Of a DNA stretch of 64,000 nucleotides, positions 30,026 through 40,119 are shown in pieces. The first letter of the stretch is position 1; every line of letters starts with the position of its first letter. This stretch comes from Pectobacterium aroidearum (lineage in GTDB: Bacteria; Pseudomonadota; Gammaproteobacteria; Enterobacterales; Enterobacteriaceae): contig NZ_CP065044.1 in assembly GCF_015689195.1 (NCBI RefSeq), positions 2,976,001-3,040,000 on the forward strand, given 5' to 3'. A model generated the notes under the pieces. It ran no database searches. It was not told the DNA's origin and saw only the letters and a list, made by a program, of their open reading frames with translations. Made by a program: the position numbers and the translations under genes.

Positions 30026-32590
30026 TTAGCTTTTGATATGCGGTACGGGAAGTTTCTGGTAAGACTCAACCCACGCAGCATAGGTCTCCGGTTTTTGCCA
30101 CACATGGTAGTGCAAGCGCGATATCGTAACGGGATCGCTAAGCAGAACCAGACGCTGATTATTACTCACCTCTTCCGGCTTACGGTTCAAGGCATCACGC
30201 ACATTCTTCTCACGTACGTCTTCAATCGCTTGGCTGAAGCGATGACGCGCCGTTGCCATTGCACTGGCGAGAGCGTTAATTGACGGATCAAAGACAGCCT
30301 GCATAAACCCATTATCCAGCCTACGCTGATGGTTCAGTCGGCAATATTCATCCGTAGCAACCAACTCACGTGGTGGATTGAACTCTTCCGGTATCATCAA
30401 CAGCTTGGCACGTTTACAGCCCAGCCCTAATGACGCGCGGCTCGAATAAACCGAAACAAACGGCGACAAAATCAGCGAGAAGACTATCGGAGCCAGCCAC
30501 CACAGGAAGCGCAGATCCAACCATGCCATGCCAATCGCCCAGACCAGCCCCAGAATCAACTGGGAACCGTGGCGCACAAACGCCTCGCTCCACGGAGTTG
30601 CATCGTCGTCACGCTGCGGAGAATTCCACTGCACCGACCAACCGAGAAACGCACTGACAACAAACACGGTGTGGAACAGCATACGAACCGGTGCCAACAG
30701 GACTGAGAACAGCATTTCCAGCAGCAGCGAAATAAATACTCGTAAAGCACCGCCGTACTCTTTTGCGCCTTTTGCCCACACCAGAATCACGCTCAACAGT
30801 TTTGGCAAGAACAGCAAGACCAATGTCGTCGAGAAGAGTGCGATCGCCAATTCCGGCCGCCACTGTGGCCAGACGGGGAACAGCTGTCGGGGTTGCAAGA
30901 AGTACTGAGGTTCCATGAGCGTATGCACAACCTGCAACGCTGTAGAGAGCATCAGGAACATAAACCACAGCGGTGCCGACAGATAAGACATCACACCGGT
31001 AAGGAAAACGGCGCGATGAACGGGATGCATACCTTTAACCAGGAACAACCGGAAGTTCATCAGGTTGCCATGGCACCAGCGGCGGTCACGTTTCAGTTCA
31101 TCCAACAGGTTAGGCGGCAGTTCTTCATAACTTCCCGGCAGATCATAAGCGATCCACACGCCCCATCCTGCGCGACGCATCAGCGCTGCTTCGACAAAGT
31201 CGTGCGAAAGAATCGCACCGGCGAACGACCCCTCACCTGGCAGCGGTGCCAAAGCACAGTGCTCGATGAACGGTTTAACGCGGATAATCGCGTTATGCCC
31301 CCAGTAATGCGATTCGCCCAACTGCCAAAAGTGCAAGCCAGCGGTGAACAGCGGACCGTAAACACGCGTTGCAAACTGCTGGCAGCGCGCATACAGCGTA
31401 TCCATGCCCGATGCTTTCGGTGAAGACTGGATGATACCGGCGTTCGGGTTCGCTTCCATCAGTCTGACCAAAGACGTCAGACATTCGCCACTCATGACGC
31501 TATCGGCATCCAGAATGACCATATAGCTGTACTGGTTGCCCCAACGGCGGCAGAAATCATCAATATTGCCGCTCTTACGTTTGACGCGACGACGACGACG
31601 ACGATAGAAAATGCGACCTGTACCGCCGACATCACGACACAGTTCCATCCAGGCTTTTTGCTCTGCCACACAGATGTCGGGATCGTTACTGTCACTCAGT
31701 ACGTAAATATCAAAATGTTCAAGATTGCCCGTTGCTTCAACCGACTCATACGTCGCACGCAATCCCGCAAACACACGCTCTACGTCTTCGTTACAAATCG
31801 GCATGATTAACGCCGTGCGGTGCTCTGGATTCAGCGGCTCGTTACCTACCGTCGTGGAAGAGATGCTGTATTTATCTCGACCAATCAACAGTTGCAGGAA
31901 CCCCATCAGTGCGGTCCAGAATCCAGCCGACACCCAGCAGAACAACACTGCAAACAGAACCAATATGCCGCTTTGCAGCACATAAGGAAGCAGTTGCATC
32001 AGCGAACGCGTCCACGGTTGACCCGCCATTTCAAACGGATCGATGAGCGCCCATCCCTGATAAGGCAGGATGGTTTTCATATACCAGGTTGCGATCGCCG
32101 TCTGAAACAGCGTTAACACCAGCAGAATATAGCGGCGGATTGTTCCCACCAAGCGCCAACGGTTTTCGGAAATTTTCTCTTCCGGGCTGTAATGAGGGCG
32201 AGGCGGTACGGTGCGTCCCAGTAAGCTTTCCCACCAGCGAACCAAAGGATTGGTTCGCCAGACGTCAGGAAACATAGAAGCGCGGGTAATGACGGGCATC
32301 GCTTTTAATGCCGTCCGCCCTTCTCTGTCAGTGCCGAGTTGTTTACCGTTGTCCAGCCCTTCTGCCCAGGCCATTTCAAGACGAGCCTGCACAGACTGCA
32401 GCGTAGCATCATCTTCAGACTGAACATTAACCTGATGCTCTTCAGACGGACTACCTTCAGACAAAGCCTGATGCAAAACGGCCTGATCGTTCCAGGCCGC
32501 TTGCGGTAATTTTTCGCGAAGAACCTCTGCCTGCTCGGCAGGCAGAGGTAGTTTCTCAATATAATCGAGAGAAGAAGTTGACTTATTCAT
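30026..32590 (-). CDS. opgH: OpgH, osmoregulated periplasmic glucan glucosyltransferase
   Basis: Polymerises UDP-glucose into the beta-1,2 glucan backbone and exports it; in E. coli it also restrains FtsZ when UDP-glucose is high. 854 residues: a Glu/Ala-rich cytosolic N-terminus, two helices (about 140-220), a GT2 catalytic domain with [11 protein letters not shown], the acceptor motif RRWCHGNL, then several C-terminal helices. Its start overlaps the end of opgG by eight bases. In soft-rot bacteria opgGH mutants lose virulence (established for Dickeya). Confidence 0.96.
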   Translation of the reverse strand: MNKSTSSLDYIEKLPLPAEQAEVLREKLPQAAWNDQAVLHQALSEGSPSEEHQVNVQSEDDATLQSVQARLEMAWAEGLDNGKQLGTDREGRTALKAMPVITRASMFPDVWRTNPLVRWWESLLGRTVPPRPHYSPEEKISENRWRLVGTIRRYILLVLTLFQTAIATWYMKTILPYQGWALIDPFEMAGQPWTRSLMQLLPYVLQSGILVLFAVLFCWVSAGFWTALMGFLQLLIGRDKYSISSTTVGNEPLNPEHRTALIMPICNEDVERVFAGLRATYESVEATGNLEHFDIYVLSDSNDPDICVAEQKAWMELCRDVGGTGRIFYRRRRRRVKRKSGNIDDFCRRWGNQYSYMVILDADSVMSGECLTSLVRLMEANPNAGIIQSSPKASGMDTLYARCQQFATRVYGPLFTAGLHFWQLGESHYWGHNAIIRVKPFIEHCALAPLPGEGSFAGAILSHDFVEAALMRRAGWGVWIAYDLPGSYEELPPNLLDELKRDRRWCHGNLMNFRLFLVKGMHPVHRAVFLTGVMSYLSAPLWFMFLMLSTALQVVHTLMEPQYFLQPRQLFPVWPQWRPELAIALFSTTLVLLFLPKLLSVILVWAKGAKEYGGALRVFISLLLEMLFSVLLAPVRMLFHTVFVVSAFLGWSVQWNSPQRDDDATPWSEAFVRHGSQLILGLVWAIGMAWLDLRFLWWLAPIVFSLILSPFVSVYSSRASLGLGCKRAKLLMIPEEFNPPRELVATDEYCRLNHQRRLDNGFMQAVFDPSINALASAMATARHRFSQAIEDVREKNVRDALNRKPEEVSNNQRLVLLSDPVTISRLHYHVWQKPETYAAWVESYQKLPVPHIKS

Positions 32591-34151
32591 TAGCAGGTAG
32601 CTGATTGCTCCAGGTTTCAGTCAATGTCGTCTCGCCATTAACCAATGCAGCTCTCATTTCAGTCGGCTGTTTCGCATCTTTCACACGCAAACGCAGCGTC
32701 AGACGCCAGCCATGAGTCACTGGGTTATAGCGAACATTATTTTCTACAATCTCGCCGTTATCACCAATGCTGACCTGAGAGGCCACCGGAGTGCTCTCAT
32801 CCAACTCTTTTAAATTCGGTCCAACAAAATCCACAATATACGCGATCGTGCCGTCAGGCTGGCGGATCAGGTTAGATTGCTTAACATCACCGGCAGAACG
32901 GCGAGTTTGTTGAACATAGGCAATGTTCGGAGAATGCAGTTGATCTTCGTCGCGCGTAAAGTGCAGACGATATTTAATATCCAGCGGTTTGCCCGTTTCA
33001 GGCAATACATCAGGCGTCCAGAAAGCGACGATATTGTCGTTGGTTTCATCCGCAGTAGGGATTTCAACCAGCTCAACTTTTCCTTTGCCCCACTCGCCTT
33101 TCGGTTCAACCCAGCCGCTTGGACGCAGATCGTAACGATCGTCGAGATCTTCATAGGCAGTAAAATCACGACCGCGTTGCAGTAGACCAAATCCTTTCGG
33201 GTTTTCTACCGCATAGGTGCTGACGGACAGGTGTTTTGGATTATTCAGCGGACGCCAAATCCACTCACCATTGCCGGCATGAATTGACAGGCCATTAGAA
33301 TCGTTCAGCGCCGGACGATAATTCAGCGTCGGAGAAGGCTGGTTCGGCCCGAACAGATACATGCTGGTCAGCGGAGCAATACCCAGTTTGCCCACTTTAT
33401 CACGCAGGAAGACTTTAGCTTGAACGTCTACGACGCTGTCACGCCCCGGATAAACGGTAAAGCGGTAAGCCCCTGCGGCACGCGGAGAATCCAGCAGCGC
33501 ATAAATAACCAGATGTTTATCATTTGGTTTTGGACGTTCAATCCAGAACTCACGGAAACGAGGGAATTCCTCACCGGAAGGTAATGCGGTATCGATAGCC
33601 AAGCCACGGGCAGACAAGCCATAAATCTGGCCTTTTCCTACCACACGGAAGTAGCTGGCACCCAGCATGCTGACAATTTCATCGTTCTTATCAGCTTTAT
33701 TGATCGGATAGAGAACTTTAAAACCCGCAAAACCGAGATTTTTAACGGCTTCAGCATCGTGGTTGACGGAACCAAAATCAAAATACTCAGGAGAGTATTT
33801 AATCTCATCAACCGTTGTCGCTGTGACTTCATTAATTTTCACCGGGGTATCGAAATACATCCCCTGATGGTAAAACTGGAGTTTGAATGGCGTCTGTACA
33901 TTATTCCAGTATGACTTATCGTTATTGAAACGAATTTGCTGATAGTCCGCAAATTTCATATCACGGAATTGCGCAGGAAGATTACTTTTCGGCGCTTCAA
34001 AACCCTTTTGTGACAGCTTTTCAGCCTGCTGTGCCACATCATCAATAGAGAATGCCCAAGCAGGCACTGCGCTTACAGACAGCATAATGGCGGCGGACAG
34101 CCAGCGAAGGCTGGCAACCCGCTGTTTAAACCCAAATTTATTATCCAGCAC
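32583..34151 (-). CDS. opgG: OpgG, periplasmic glucan biosynthesis protein
   Basis: Periplasmic partner of OpgH that builds the 1,6 branches. 522 residues; the N-terminal signal peptide is longer than in E. coli (basic [13 protein letters not shown] then hydrophobic core, ending in VPAWA before [13 protein letters not shown]). Very high similarity continues through [14 protein letters not shown] and GLLQRGRDF. The start is GTG 34151 with GGGGAGCT directly upstream. The 34152-34527 space holds its promoter and no gene I can defend. Confidence 0.94.
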   Translation of the reverse strand: MLDNKFGFKQRVASLRWLSAAIMLSVSAVPAWAFSIDDVAQQAEKLSQKGFEAPKSNLPAQFRDMKFADYQQIRFNNDKSYWNNVQTPFKLQFYHQGMYFDTPVKINEVTATTVDEIKYSPEYFDFGSVNHDAEAVKNLGFAGFKVLYPINKADKNDEIVSMLGASYFRVVGKGQIYGLSARGLAIDTALPSGEEFPRFREFWIERPKPNDKHLVIYALLDSPRAAGAYRFTVYPGRDSVVDVQAKVFLRDKVGKLGIAPLTSMYLFGPNQPSPTLNYRPALNDSNGLSIHAGNGEWIWRPLNNPKHLSVSTYAVENPKGFGLLQRGRDFTAYEDLDDRYDLRPSGWVEPKGEWGKGKVELVEIPTADETNDNIVAFWTPDVLPETGKPLDIKYRLHFTRDEDQLHSPNIAYVQQTRRSAGDVKQSNLIRQPDGTIAYIVDFVGPNLKELDESTPVASQVSIGDNGEIVENNVRYNPVTHGWRLTLRLRVKDAKQPTEMRAALVNGETTLTETWSNQLPANE

Positions 34152-34527
34152 AGCTCCCCCTGTTGGTGTGCTTCAATCAACTAAAATCCATATTAATGGA
34201 TAAGTTAGCTTTCCTACAACTTGATAAAGATATTGTTCATCATAATAGGTCAGCGTTTAAACAACGAGAACGCTAAAGCATGATAAACCGGGTTGTAAAA
34301 ATGCAAAACAGCCACGGACTATAGCGAATATCGACCTGCACGTGCGTAGGATTATTCCGTTTGCGCCCATACCGTTTCCCATTGCCCACCGATAAAAGAT
34401 CTGACGAACAGTGACATTGATTCACATACCGTTTGAAGTATGGCGGGTATAAACATTTGTGTAACAATGCAGGGGCAAGTAAAGTACACTCCTCGACTGA
34501 ACCCGGTATTGTTGAATTAAGACTGCT

Positions 34528-34980
34528 ATGCTTTTGTCCGCGCTTCGACGGCGAAGTTTCCCAGCCTGGGTCGGCATCTTCGCTATTTTGACCATCTTCG
34601 TTGCACCAGTGATTTCACAAACACGGGTGCTTTACGAGCGTGAGCATAACTTTCATGAACACGGGCACAATGAAAATAGCGCAACAGCGCACGCCAGCCA
34701 CAACGGCAATCTAGCGGAACAACAGCATACCGGACACGCAATGTCCGGTCACCACACGACCCCATCACACCATTCTCCCTCATCACCGTCGATGATGATG
34801 GATCATGCCGCTTGTGGTTACTGCGTACTCTTTTCGTATACGCCAGCGCTGTTCGCAACAGGTTCACTCAATCCGATACTGACCGCGTCTTTATCTGAAG
34901 CGCTGGTTATTCATTTTATCTCCCGCATTGTCCTTCCCGAACGTTACGCTTCCCCAGTAGTGCGCGCCCCACCTTTCTGA
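34528..34980 (+). CDS. His-rich DUF2946 membrane-associated protein
   Basis: 150 residues. A hydrophobic N-terminal segment (WVGIFAILTIFVAPVIS) acts as signal or anchor, followed by a His/Met-rich stretch (about residues 40-95, many HxH and GHH groups, then MMMDH) and the motif DHAACGYCVLF before a second hydrophobic segment. DUF2946 proteins commonly sit next to TonB-dependent receptors or PepSY proteins in metal-related loci; a copper or other metal role is inference from the His/Met/Cys content and neighbour. It is 101 bases upstream of the PepSY gene in the same direction. Confidence 0.8.
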   Translation: MLLSALRRRSFPAWVGIFAILTIFVAPVISQTRVLYEREHNFHEHGHNENSATAHASHNGNLAEQQHTGHAMSGHHTTPSHHSPSSPSMMMDHAACGYCVLFSYTPALFATGSLNPILTASLSEALVIHFISRIVLPERYASPVVRAPPF

Positions 34981-35081
34981 ATCGTGCATCATCACGCCAT
35001 GTGCATTTATAACGCATCGCGCTATATCCTTTCAGGTATGGCGTTTGATCATTTTTTTGCTAAATGATTTCAGAGGGTTTT

Positions 35082-36605
35082 ATGTCACACCCTAATCAGG
35101 CATCAGCCACTGCTGCCGCCTCCGGCACGCGCTCAGCCGGAGAAACCGCGCCGGTTCAACACGCGGTAGACAACGTATCGCCACGTGCCGCGATCGTCGC
35201 TCTCTTCATCCGTCTGCATTTCTATATTGGTATTTTTGTCGGCCCTTTTATTTTCGTCGCCGCCCTGACGGGTACGCTGTATGTCCTGACGCCGCAGATT
35301 GAAAATCGACTGTATTCACACCAGCTTTTCACCCAGAGTCAGGGCGCTCCGCATTCACTGGCTGATCAAATTCGTGCCGCACAGGCAGGGCTTGTTCACC
35401 ATCAGGATGCAAAATTACTGGCAATACGTCCTGCGCCTGCTGCCGGAGAAACCACGCGCGTTATGTTTGCCTTGCCGGAACTGGGGCCATCAGAAAGTCG
35501 CGCCGTTTTCATCGACCCTGTCTCGCTGGAAAATCGCGGTAGTGAGATTGTTTACGGCACCAGCGGCATTCTGCCATTTCGTACCTGGCTTGATTACCTG
35601 CACCGCGGGCTGCTGCTAGGCGATATCGGGCGTAATTACAGCGAGCTGGCGGCATCCTGGCTGTGGGTCGCGGCACTGGGCGGCATTGTCATTTGGTGGT
35701 CAACCCGACATGTATCGTCAGCGGCCAAACGACGGAAATTGAAAAATAGCCAGACGACGGCGGCAAAGACGCAGCGCCTGCGCCACTGGCATGCCACGAT
35801 GGGGCTAAGCCTTGTGCTTGGTTTGCTCTTTTTCTCCGCGACGGGGCTAACCTGGTCACAGTGGGCAGGCAGCAACATTTCTGTCGCGCGTACCGCGTTA
35901 GGATGGCAGACCCCATCAGTCAAAACCCAATTGCCCGCACCGATGTCTCATCACGACATGATGCACGGTCACGATATGGTGATGGCCACGGATGAGCACG
36001 CGGAACATCATGCATCAATGCCAATGGGGGATGTCGGCGCCTCTTCACCCACGTTATTTGATGAGGTACTGGCTGCCGCACGTCATGCAGGGATTGATGC
36101 CAATAAAATCGAAATCCGCCCCGCCACTCAGCCGCACCGCGCCTGGACAGTCAGTGAGATCGACCGTGCCTGGCCAACGCAGGTTGATGCCGTATCAATT
36201 AACCCTGATACGCTGGATGTTGTGGACAAAACCGATTTCAACACCTTCCCGCTGGCCGCCAAGCTCACGCGTTGGGGCGTGGATGCGCACATGGGCGTGC
36301 TATTCGGTTTGCCAAATCAGCTCATCCTCGCGGCATTTGGACTTGGGCTCTGTGCAATGATCGTCTGGGGCTATCGGATGTGGTGGATACGTCGTCCAAA
36401 ATCTCGTCATAGCGTGAATCCGGTCAACACGCTGACGGCAGCATGGTTAGCGGTTCCCGTCTTTCAGCGTGTGCTTATTGCGCTTATCACGCTGCTACTG
36501 GCAGTCAGTTTACCCGTCATGGGGATCAGCCTGCTCATCTTCCTGCTGATTGATACAGTTCGGTGGTATATGGGCAACCCCAAGCAGGCTATCGCCAAAA
36601 ACTGA
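35082..36605 (+). CDS. PepSY-associated transmembrane protein (PiuB-like)
   Basis: 507 residues with four or five membrane helices and large periplasmic loops. Helix 1 is FYIGIFVGPFIFVAALTGTLYVL; the HRGLLLGDIGRNYSELAASWLW motif is typical of the PepSY_TM family, often placed in siderophore or metal-reduction loci. A periplasmic loop has a His/Met cluster (HHDMMHGHD then EHAEHHASMPMG, about residues 295-325). Start ATG 35082 is preferred because AGAGGG is just upstream; the in-frame 35064 lacks one. No receptor gene is next to it, so the substrate is open. Confidence 0.87.
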   Translation: MSHPNQASATAAASGTRSAGETAPVQHAVDNVSPRAAIVALFIRLHFYIGIFVGPFIFVAALTGTLYVLTPQIENRLYSHQLFTQSQGAPHSLADQIRAAQAGLVHHQDAKLLAIRPAPAAGETTRVMFALPELGPSESRAVFIDPVSLENRGSEIVYGTSGILPFRTWLDYLHRGLLLGDIGRNYSELAASWLWVAALGGIVIWWSTRHVSSAAKRRKLKNSQTTAAKTQRLRHWHATMGLSLVLGLLFFSATGLTWSQWAGSNISVARTALGWQTPSVKTQLPAPMSHHDMMHGHDMVMATDEHAEHHASMPMGDVGASSPTLFDEVLAAARHAGIDANKIEIRPATQPHRAWTVSEIDRAWPTQVDAVSINPDTLDVVDKTDFNTFPLAAKLTRWGVDAHMGVLFGLPNQLILAAFGLGLCAMIVWGYRMWWIRRPKSRHSVNPVNTLTAAWLAVPVFQRVLIALITLLLAVSLPVMGISLLIFLLIDTVRWYMGNPKQAIAKN

Positions 36606-36639
36606 TTGTCAGACTGCCATCATCGTTAGATCCAGACAT

Positions 36640-36687
36640 AAAAAACCGCCACTGTGTGACACAATTTGTGCAACACAATGGCGGTTA
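36640..36687 (-). terminator. Terminator of the chemoreceptor gene
   Basis: AACCGCCA-TGTGT arms pair with ACACA-TGGCGGTT with one mismatch around a 16-base loop; on the minus strand it is followed by a T run. It can also protect the 3' end of the PepSY transcript. Confidence 0.75.
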
Positions 36688-36714
36688 ATCAGCAATACAG
36701 CTTAATGGCGGATG

Positions 36715-38379
36715 TTAGAACGTCGTCCAGTCCGCTAACTCACCTTTAGCAGCGGTTTTTTCTGCACGGTTATTTTTAGGGGCTGACAGCGCAGGTGTTT
36801 CCACTTTTCTACTCAATGCCGCACTTTTATAAGATGCACCAAGATTGAATACGCTGACCGTACGCGCGAGGCTATTTGCCTGATCCTGTAAAGAGAGCGC
36901 GGCAGCAGCAGATTCTTCAACCAACGCGGCGTTTTGCTGGGTTGTCGTATCAATCTGCCCCACGGCCAGGTTGATCTGGTTGATTCCATCGCTTTGTTCA
37001 CGGCTGGCCTGCGCAATTTCGCTGATAATTCCTGTTACGCCCTGCACATTCGTCACCAGTGAATTCATCGTGACACCCGTTTCTTCTACCAGCCCCATGC
37101 CGTCCTGCACTTTCTTGAATGAATCATCGATAAGCTCTTTGATTTCTTTTGCCGCCGTAGCGCTTCGCTGAGCCAGCGCACGTACCTCACTGGCAACAAC
37201 GGCAAACCCTCTTCCCTGTTCACCGGCACGTGCCGCTTCAACGGCCGCATTCAGCGCCAGAATGTTGGTCTGGAAGGCAATACCATCGATCACCCCGATA
37301 ATTTCTGCCATACGCTGTGAAGAATCACGGATTCCACGCATTTCCTGCGTGACTGTTTCCATCATGGCGCCGCTTTTCTTCACCGTTTCAGACGCGCTGG
37401 CCGCCAGATCTGTTGCCTGCGTCGTATTATCGGCGGTATTTCTGATCGTTGACGTCAGTTGTTCCATCGATGACGCTGTTTCTTCCAGCGAGCTTGCCTG
37501 TTCTTCCGTTCTGGCCGATAAATCCTGATTCCCTGCTGCAATTTGCGATGCAGCGCTGGAGATCGTTTCTGCGCCATCGCGCACCTGGCTAACAATCTGC
37601 CGTAGACTGCTGTTCATATTGTTCAAGGCAGATAACAGTTGGCCGGTTTCATCTTTACGATCGGTATAAATCTCAGAGGTCAAGTCGCCTTTCGCGACAT
37701 TTTCAGCAACGCCCAGCGCTTCCTGTAGCGGCTGGGTCACGCTGCGGGTAATCAGTGAAGCAATAATCAACCCAGCCAGCGCACTGATGAGAATAATCGT
37801 GGCGAGAACCATCAGCGCATTTTTATAGCTTTCCCCCACCGCTTGCGCAGAGGATGACATCTTGTCATCCTGTATCCCGATAAATTCATTGACTTTGTTG
37901 GTGTATTTTTCCTGTGTCACACGCGTTACGTTGAAGTACTCTTCAGATGCGGCTTCGGTGTTCCCTGCCGAGATCAATGACGAAAGTTTGTTCGCTGAAC
38001 CAAGGAAATCGCGGCGGATATCACCAATATCACGCAGTACCGCAACCGATTTATCGTCACTGACGGACTGATTCAGATACTCCATGAGTTCAGATATTTT
38101 TCCTGAACGCTCTTTGTTCAGCGCCAACTGTTTATTGATTTCACTTTCTGATTTAAGTAATAACAACAGTTGCTGATTATTGAGGTAACCATTCAATTCA
38201 TCAATCAGCTTATTACTTTTGACGGTCAATGGATAATTTTGCGAAACAATCTCATCCATTTTTTCGTGAAAGTCACTTAATTTTGAAATGGCAACGCTGC
38301 CAATTACCAAAAGCATTAATACCAGAAAAGAGAACCCCGCCCCTAATCGATACCCTATACGCCAGTTGGATAAACTCAT
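36715..38379 (-). CDS. Methyl-accepting chemotaxis protein
   Basis: 554-residue transmembrane chemoreceptor. Helix 1 (GAGFSFLVLMLLVIGSVAIS), a periplasmic four-helix-bundle-like sensor (about 31-190), helix 2 (VLATIILISALAGLIIASLI), HAMP linker, then the signalling domain with hairpin tip IDGIAFQTNILALNAAVEAA. The tail ends DWTTF, resembling the NWETF pentapeptide that tethers CheR. Ligand unknown. Start 38379 is chosen because AAGGAG lies six bases upstream, whereas ATG 38385 abuts it. It is one of the many receptors usual in plant-associated enterobacteria. Confidence 0.92.
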   Translation of the reverse strand: MSLSNWRIGYRLGAGFSFLVLMLLVIGSVAISKLSDFHEKMDEIVSQNYPLTVKSNKLIDELNGYLNNQQLLLLLKSESEINKQLALNKERSGKISELMEYLNQSVSDDKSVAVLRDIGDIRRDFLGSANKLSSLISAGNTEAASEEYFNVTRVTQEKYTNKVNEFIGIQDDKMSSSAQAVGESYKNALMVLATIILISALAGLIIASLITRSVTQPLQEALGVAENVAKGDLTSEIYTDRKDETGQLLSALNNMNSSLRQIVSQVRDGAETISSAASQIAAGNQDLSARTEEQASSLEETASSMEQLTSTIRNTADNTTQATDLAASASETVKKSGAMMETVTQEMRGIRDSSQRMAEIIGVIDGIAFQTNILALNAAVEAARAGEQGRGFAVVASEVRALAQRSATAAKEIKELIDDSFKKVQDGMGLVEETGVTMNSLVTNVQGVTGIISEIAQASREQSDGINQINLAVGQIDTTTQQNAALVEESAAAALSLQDQANSLARTVSVFNLGASYKSAALSRKVETPALSAPKNNRAEKTAAKGELADWTTF

Positions 38380-38403
38380 TAACATCTCCTTAATTAATTT
38401 TTT

Positions 38404-38461
38404 CTATCTGTATAAAAATATATAATTGAAAAATTAATATTTATTCAATAAATACAGATAG
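38404..38461. repeat. Perfect 10-bp inverted repeat in the chemoreceptor promoter region
   Basis: CTATCTGTAT (38404-38413) and ATACAGATAG (38452-38461) flank 38 very AT-rich bases that probably include the receptor promoter. Could be an operator pair or a leader hairpin. Confidence 0.5.
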
Positions 38462-39034
38462 CTCCAATACTCTTTTTCATAACAAAAAATACACATTTCT
38501 GGACAGATAATTTATATGCCCTGGTGAGAAACATGAACAATATGTAGGTAGACATGCGCATCAAACCATATTCATGGCGGTACGGTCGAATTGGTCTAAC
38601 CAGATACGGCGCGCGATAGCAGACTTCTGCACATGCTGGCAGTAGAAAAAACGTCATCCTTTACACCTCATCTTTCACCGCATTTCTCCGTACCATAACC
38701 TGACTTTTTACGTTCCCATGACTCACAGAATCCAGGAGAATTACCGTCACTAAAATTATGGTCTAATAGCAGCGGCAAGGAACGAATACACACCAGAACA
38801 ACTTTTCCTGACGCCGAAGGCAGTATCGGCTTTTTGTAGATAATCTTTATATTTTCTAACTTATGGCACTAATATCTATTTAATCGATCATTTTTTTAAA
38901 ATCTATCTATTTATAAGATATATGTTTCCAGATGAAATGAATATGGCATTCAGGATGTAACAATAAACTCAAAAACAAATAATAACAATTTGTTATATTT
39001 TTAAATAAATACCTTCTGCGTTTATATTATGTCG
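38462..39034. other. Non-coding AT-rich stretch, no gene recognised
   Basis: No open frame here has a plausible start, ribosome site or known motif. A small hairpin GCCGA-N8-TCGGC followed by T5 (38813-38835) could end a plus-strand transcript. The segment 38840-39010 is especially AT-rich, as is common in horizontally exchanged or H-NS-bound DNA. Confidence 0.5.
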
Positions 39035-39186
39035 CGAATGCGAAGTAGGAATATGAAGAGTTAGGTGAATGGATATGGGACTGGACACTTCCAGCCATTT
39101 TCTCGTTCGACACGAGCAGTGTGGATTGAGCGAAAAATATTCACCCAGATGCATTTTCATCAATGCGCCTGGGTGATTTAATTTTG
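39035..39186 (+). ncRNA. Candidate small RNA with three stem-loops and a terminator
   Basis: A plus-strand terminator-like hairpin (TCACCCAG 39141-39148 with CTGGGTGA 39169-39176, inner GCATT/AATGC, then TTTAATTTTG) has no plus-strand gene before it. Upstream are two short perfect stems, CTGGA/TCCAG (39081-39094) and CTCGT/ACGAG (39102-39116), and a possible -10 box TATATT near 39023. Five GGA triplets occur at 39048, 39071, 39078, 39083 and 39123. Start, expression and function are inferred. Confidence 0.4.
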
Positions 39187-39225
39187 TTATATATTTTTTG
39201 AATCAATCAGAGATTCAGAACCGCA

Positions 39226-39507
39226 TTACTTTTTCTTGGAAGCCGCTTTAGATTTACCTTTCAGTAATTCCCGGATTTTCTTTAGCTCTTTCTGCGTTAA
39301 CGGCACTTCCGCACCAACTTCTTCTGTACCCTGACTGTCCACCAGCTCAGGAGACAATTCAGAGGCATGGTGGCTTTCATCAAAGCTCTTCAGTAACCGA
39401 GCGCTGACTTCTGCACTGATAGAGACTTCATTTTCCAGGGCAGCCGCTTTGATTTTTTCTTTCAGCTCTGAGGAAATCTTCAGGGACAGGCTAGATATCT
39501 CACTCAT
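39226..39507 (-). CDS. Ribbon-helix-helix (Arc/TraY-like) small DNA-binding protein
   Basis: 93 residues. The N-terminal ~45 residues fit a ribbon-helix-helix fold: strand SLSLKISSELKEKIKAAALE followed by NEVSISAEVSARLLKSF. The linker is acidic and the tail strongly basic (LKKIRELLKGKSKAASKKK), which could give non-specific DNA contact. No toxin gene is immediately adjacent in the same direction, so it is not an obvious antitoxin. Probably a local or nucleoid-type regulator; function unknown. Confidence 0.72.
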   Translation of the reverse strand: MSEISSLSLKISSELKEKIKAAALENEVSISAEVSARLLKSFDESHHASELSPELVDSQGTEEVGAEVPLTQKELKKIRELLKGKSKAASKKK

Positions 39508-39665
39508 TTTATTACCTTTCTCATGGGGTAAAATAGTAAGCTATGACAGCCAGCCAGTAATGTCCATACTGAAATAAAAATTTAATATTTCTGTCACAGA
39601 AATAGCGTAATTAATTTCTTAGCAAAGAGATTATTATTTCGCTATTTTTATTTCCCTGCCAAATG

Positions 39666-39965
39666 TTATGTATTCCCATTTTTCATTCTCCAGTCATCAA
39701 TCATTTTCTGGGTCACTTCGTCTTTGTAACAGATCGGCGTATATCCCCCTGCCCGACTCCATGCGCTACGTTTGCCACACTTGCTGCCATTACGCGCTGA
39801 ATTATAAGGACAAGGACAATTACCGGAATAAGTAGAAATTGATTCCTGAATGAGCCGTTCTTTGATCTGCTCATCAGAAATTCGGGTATTTTTCGCCATA
39901 CTGGGTGTAGAAAAAGAAAGCAGAGCCACAGCACACACCATCGCAACAGACAGCGTCGTTTTCAT
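39666..39965 (-). CDS. Small Cys-rich secreted protein of unknown function
   Basis: 99 residues with a clear signal peptide (MKTTLSVAMVCAVALLSF, cleavage likely after PSMA). The mature part has four cysteines in CPCPYNSARNGSKCGKRSAWSRAGG and PICYKD, a pattern I have seen in uncharacterised periplasmic proteins but cannot name. Two disulfides are likely. It lies 158 bases upstream of the ribbon-helix-helix gene on the same strand and is divergent from the OrtT-like gene. Confidence 0.72.
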   Translation of the reverse strand: MKTTLSVAMVCAVALLSFSTPSMAKNTRISDEQIKERLIQESISTYSGNCPCPYNSARNGSKCGKRSAWSRAGGYTPICYKDEVTQKMIDDWRMKNGNT

Positions 39966-40119
39966 ACGAGGGCCTTATTTTAACCAGAAGATAATCACTG
40001 TAGTACAAAATACGCACCGCAGAACACGGTCTCACGGCTACCCACTATGGGTTAAAAAATTGATCATGAAATATTAACAACATAAAATGCAGGCGCTCCG
40101 AGGATAAAAGGAAACAAAC

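Noticed and set aside
34273-34467. 64-codon minus-strand frame in the opgG-DUF2946 gap
   Set aside because: Composition unlike a protein, no ribosome site, no conserved feature recognised.
34152-34527. Fur box upstream of the DUF2946/PepSY genes
   Set aside because: No stretch resembling GATAATGATAATCATTATC was found by eye.
38445-38657. 70-codon minus-strand open frame upstream of the chemoreceptor
   Set aside because: No ribosome site, no recognisable motif, and it overlaps the AT-rich inverted-repeat region; looks like chance.
39600-39647. AAATAGCG/CGCTATTT inverted repeat between the RHH and Cys-rich genes
   Set aside because: Arms are short and AT-rich, the spacer is 32 bases, and no transcript on the plus strand needs a terminator there.
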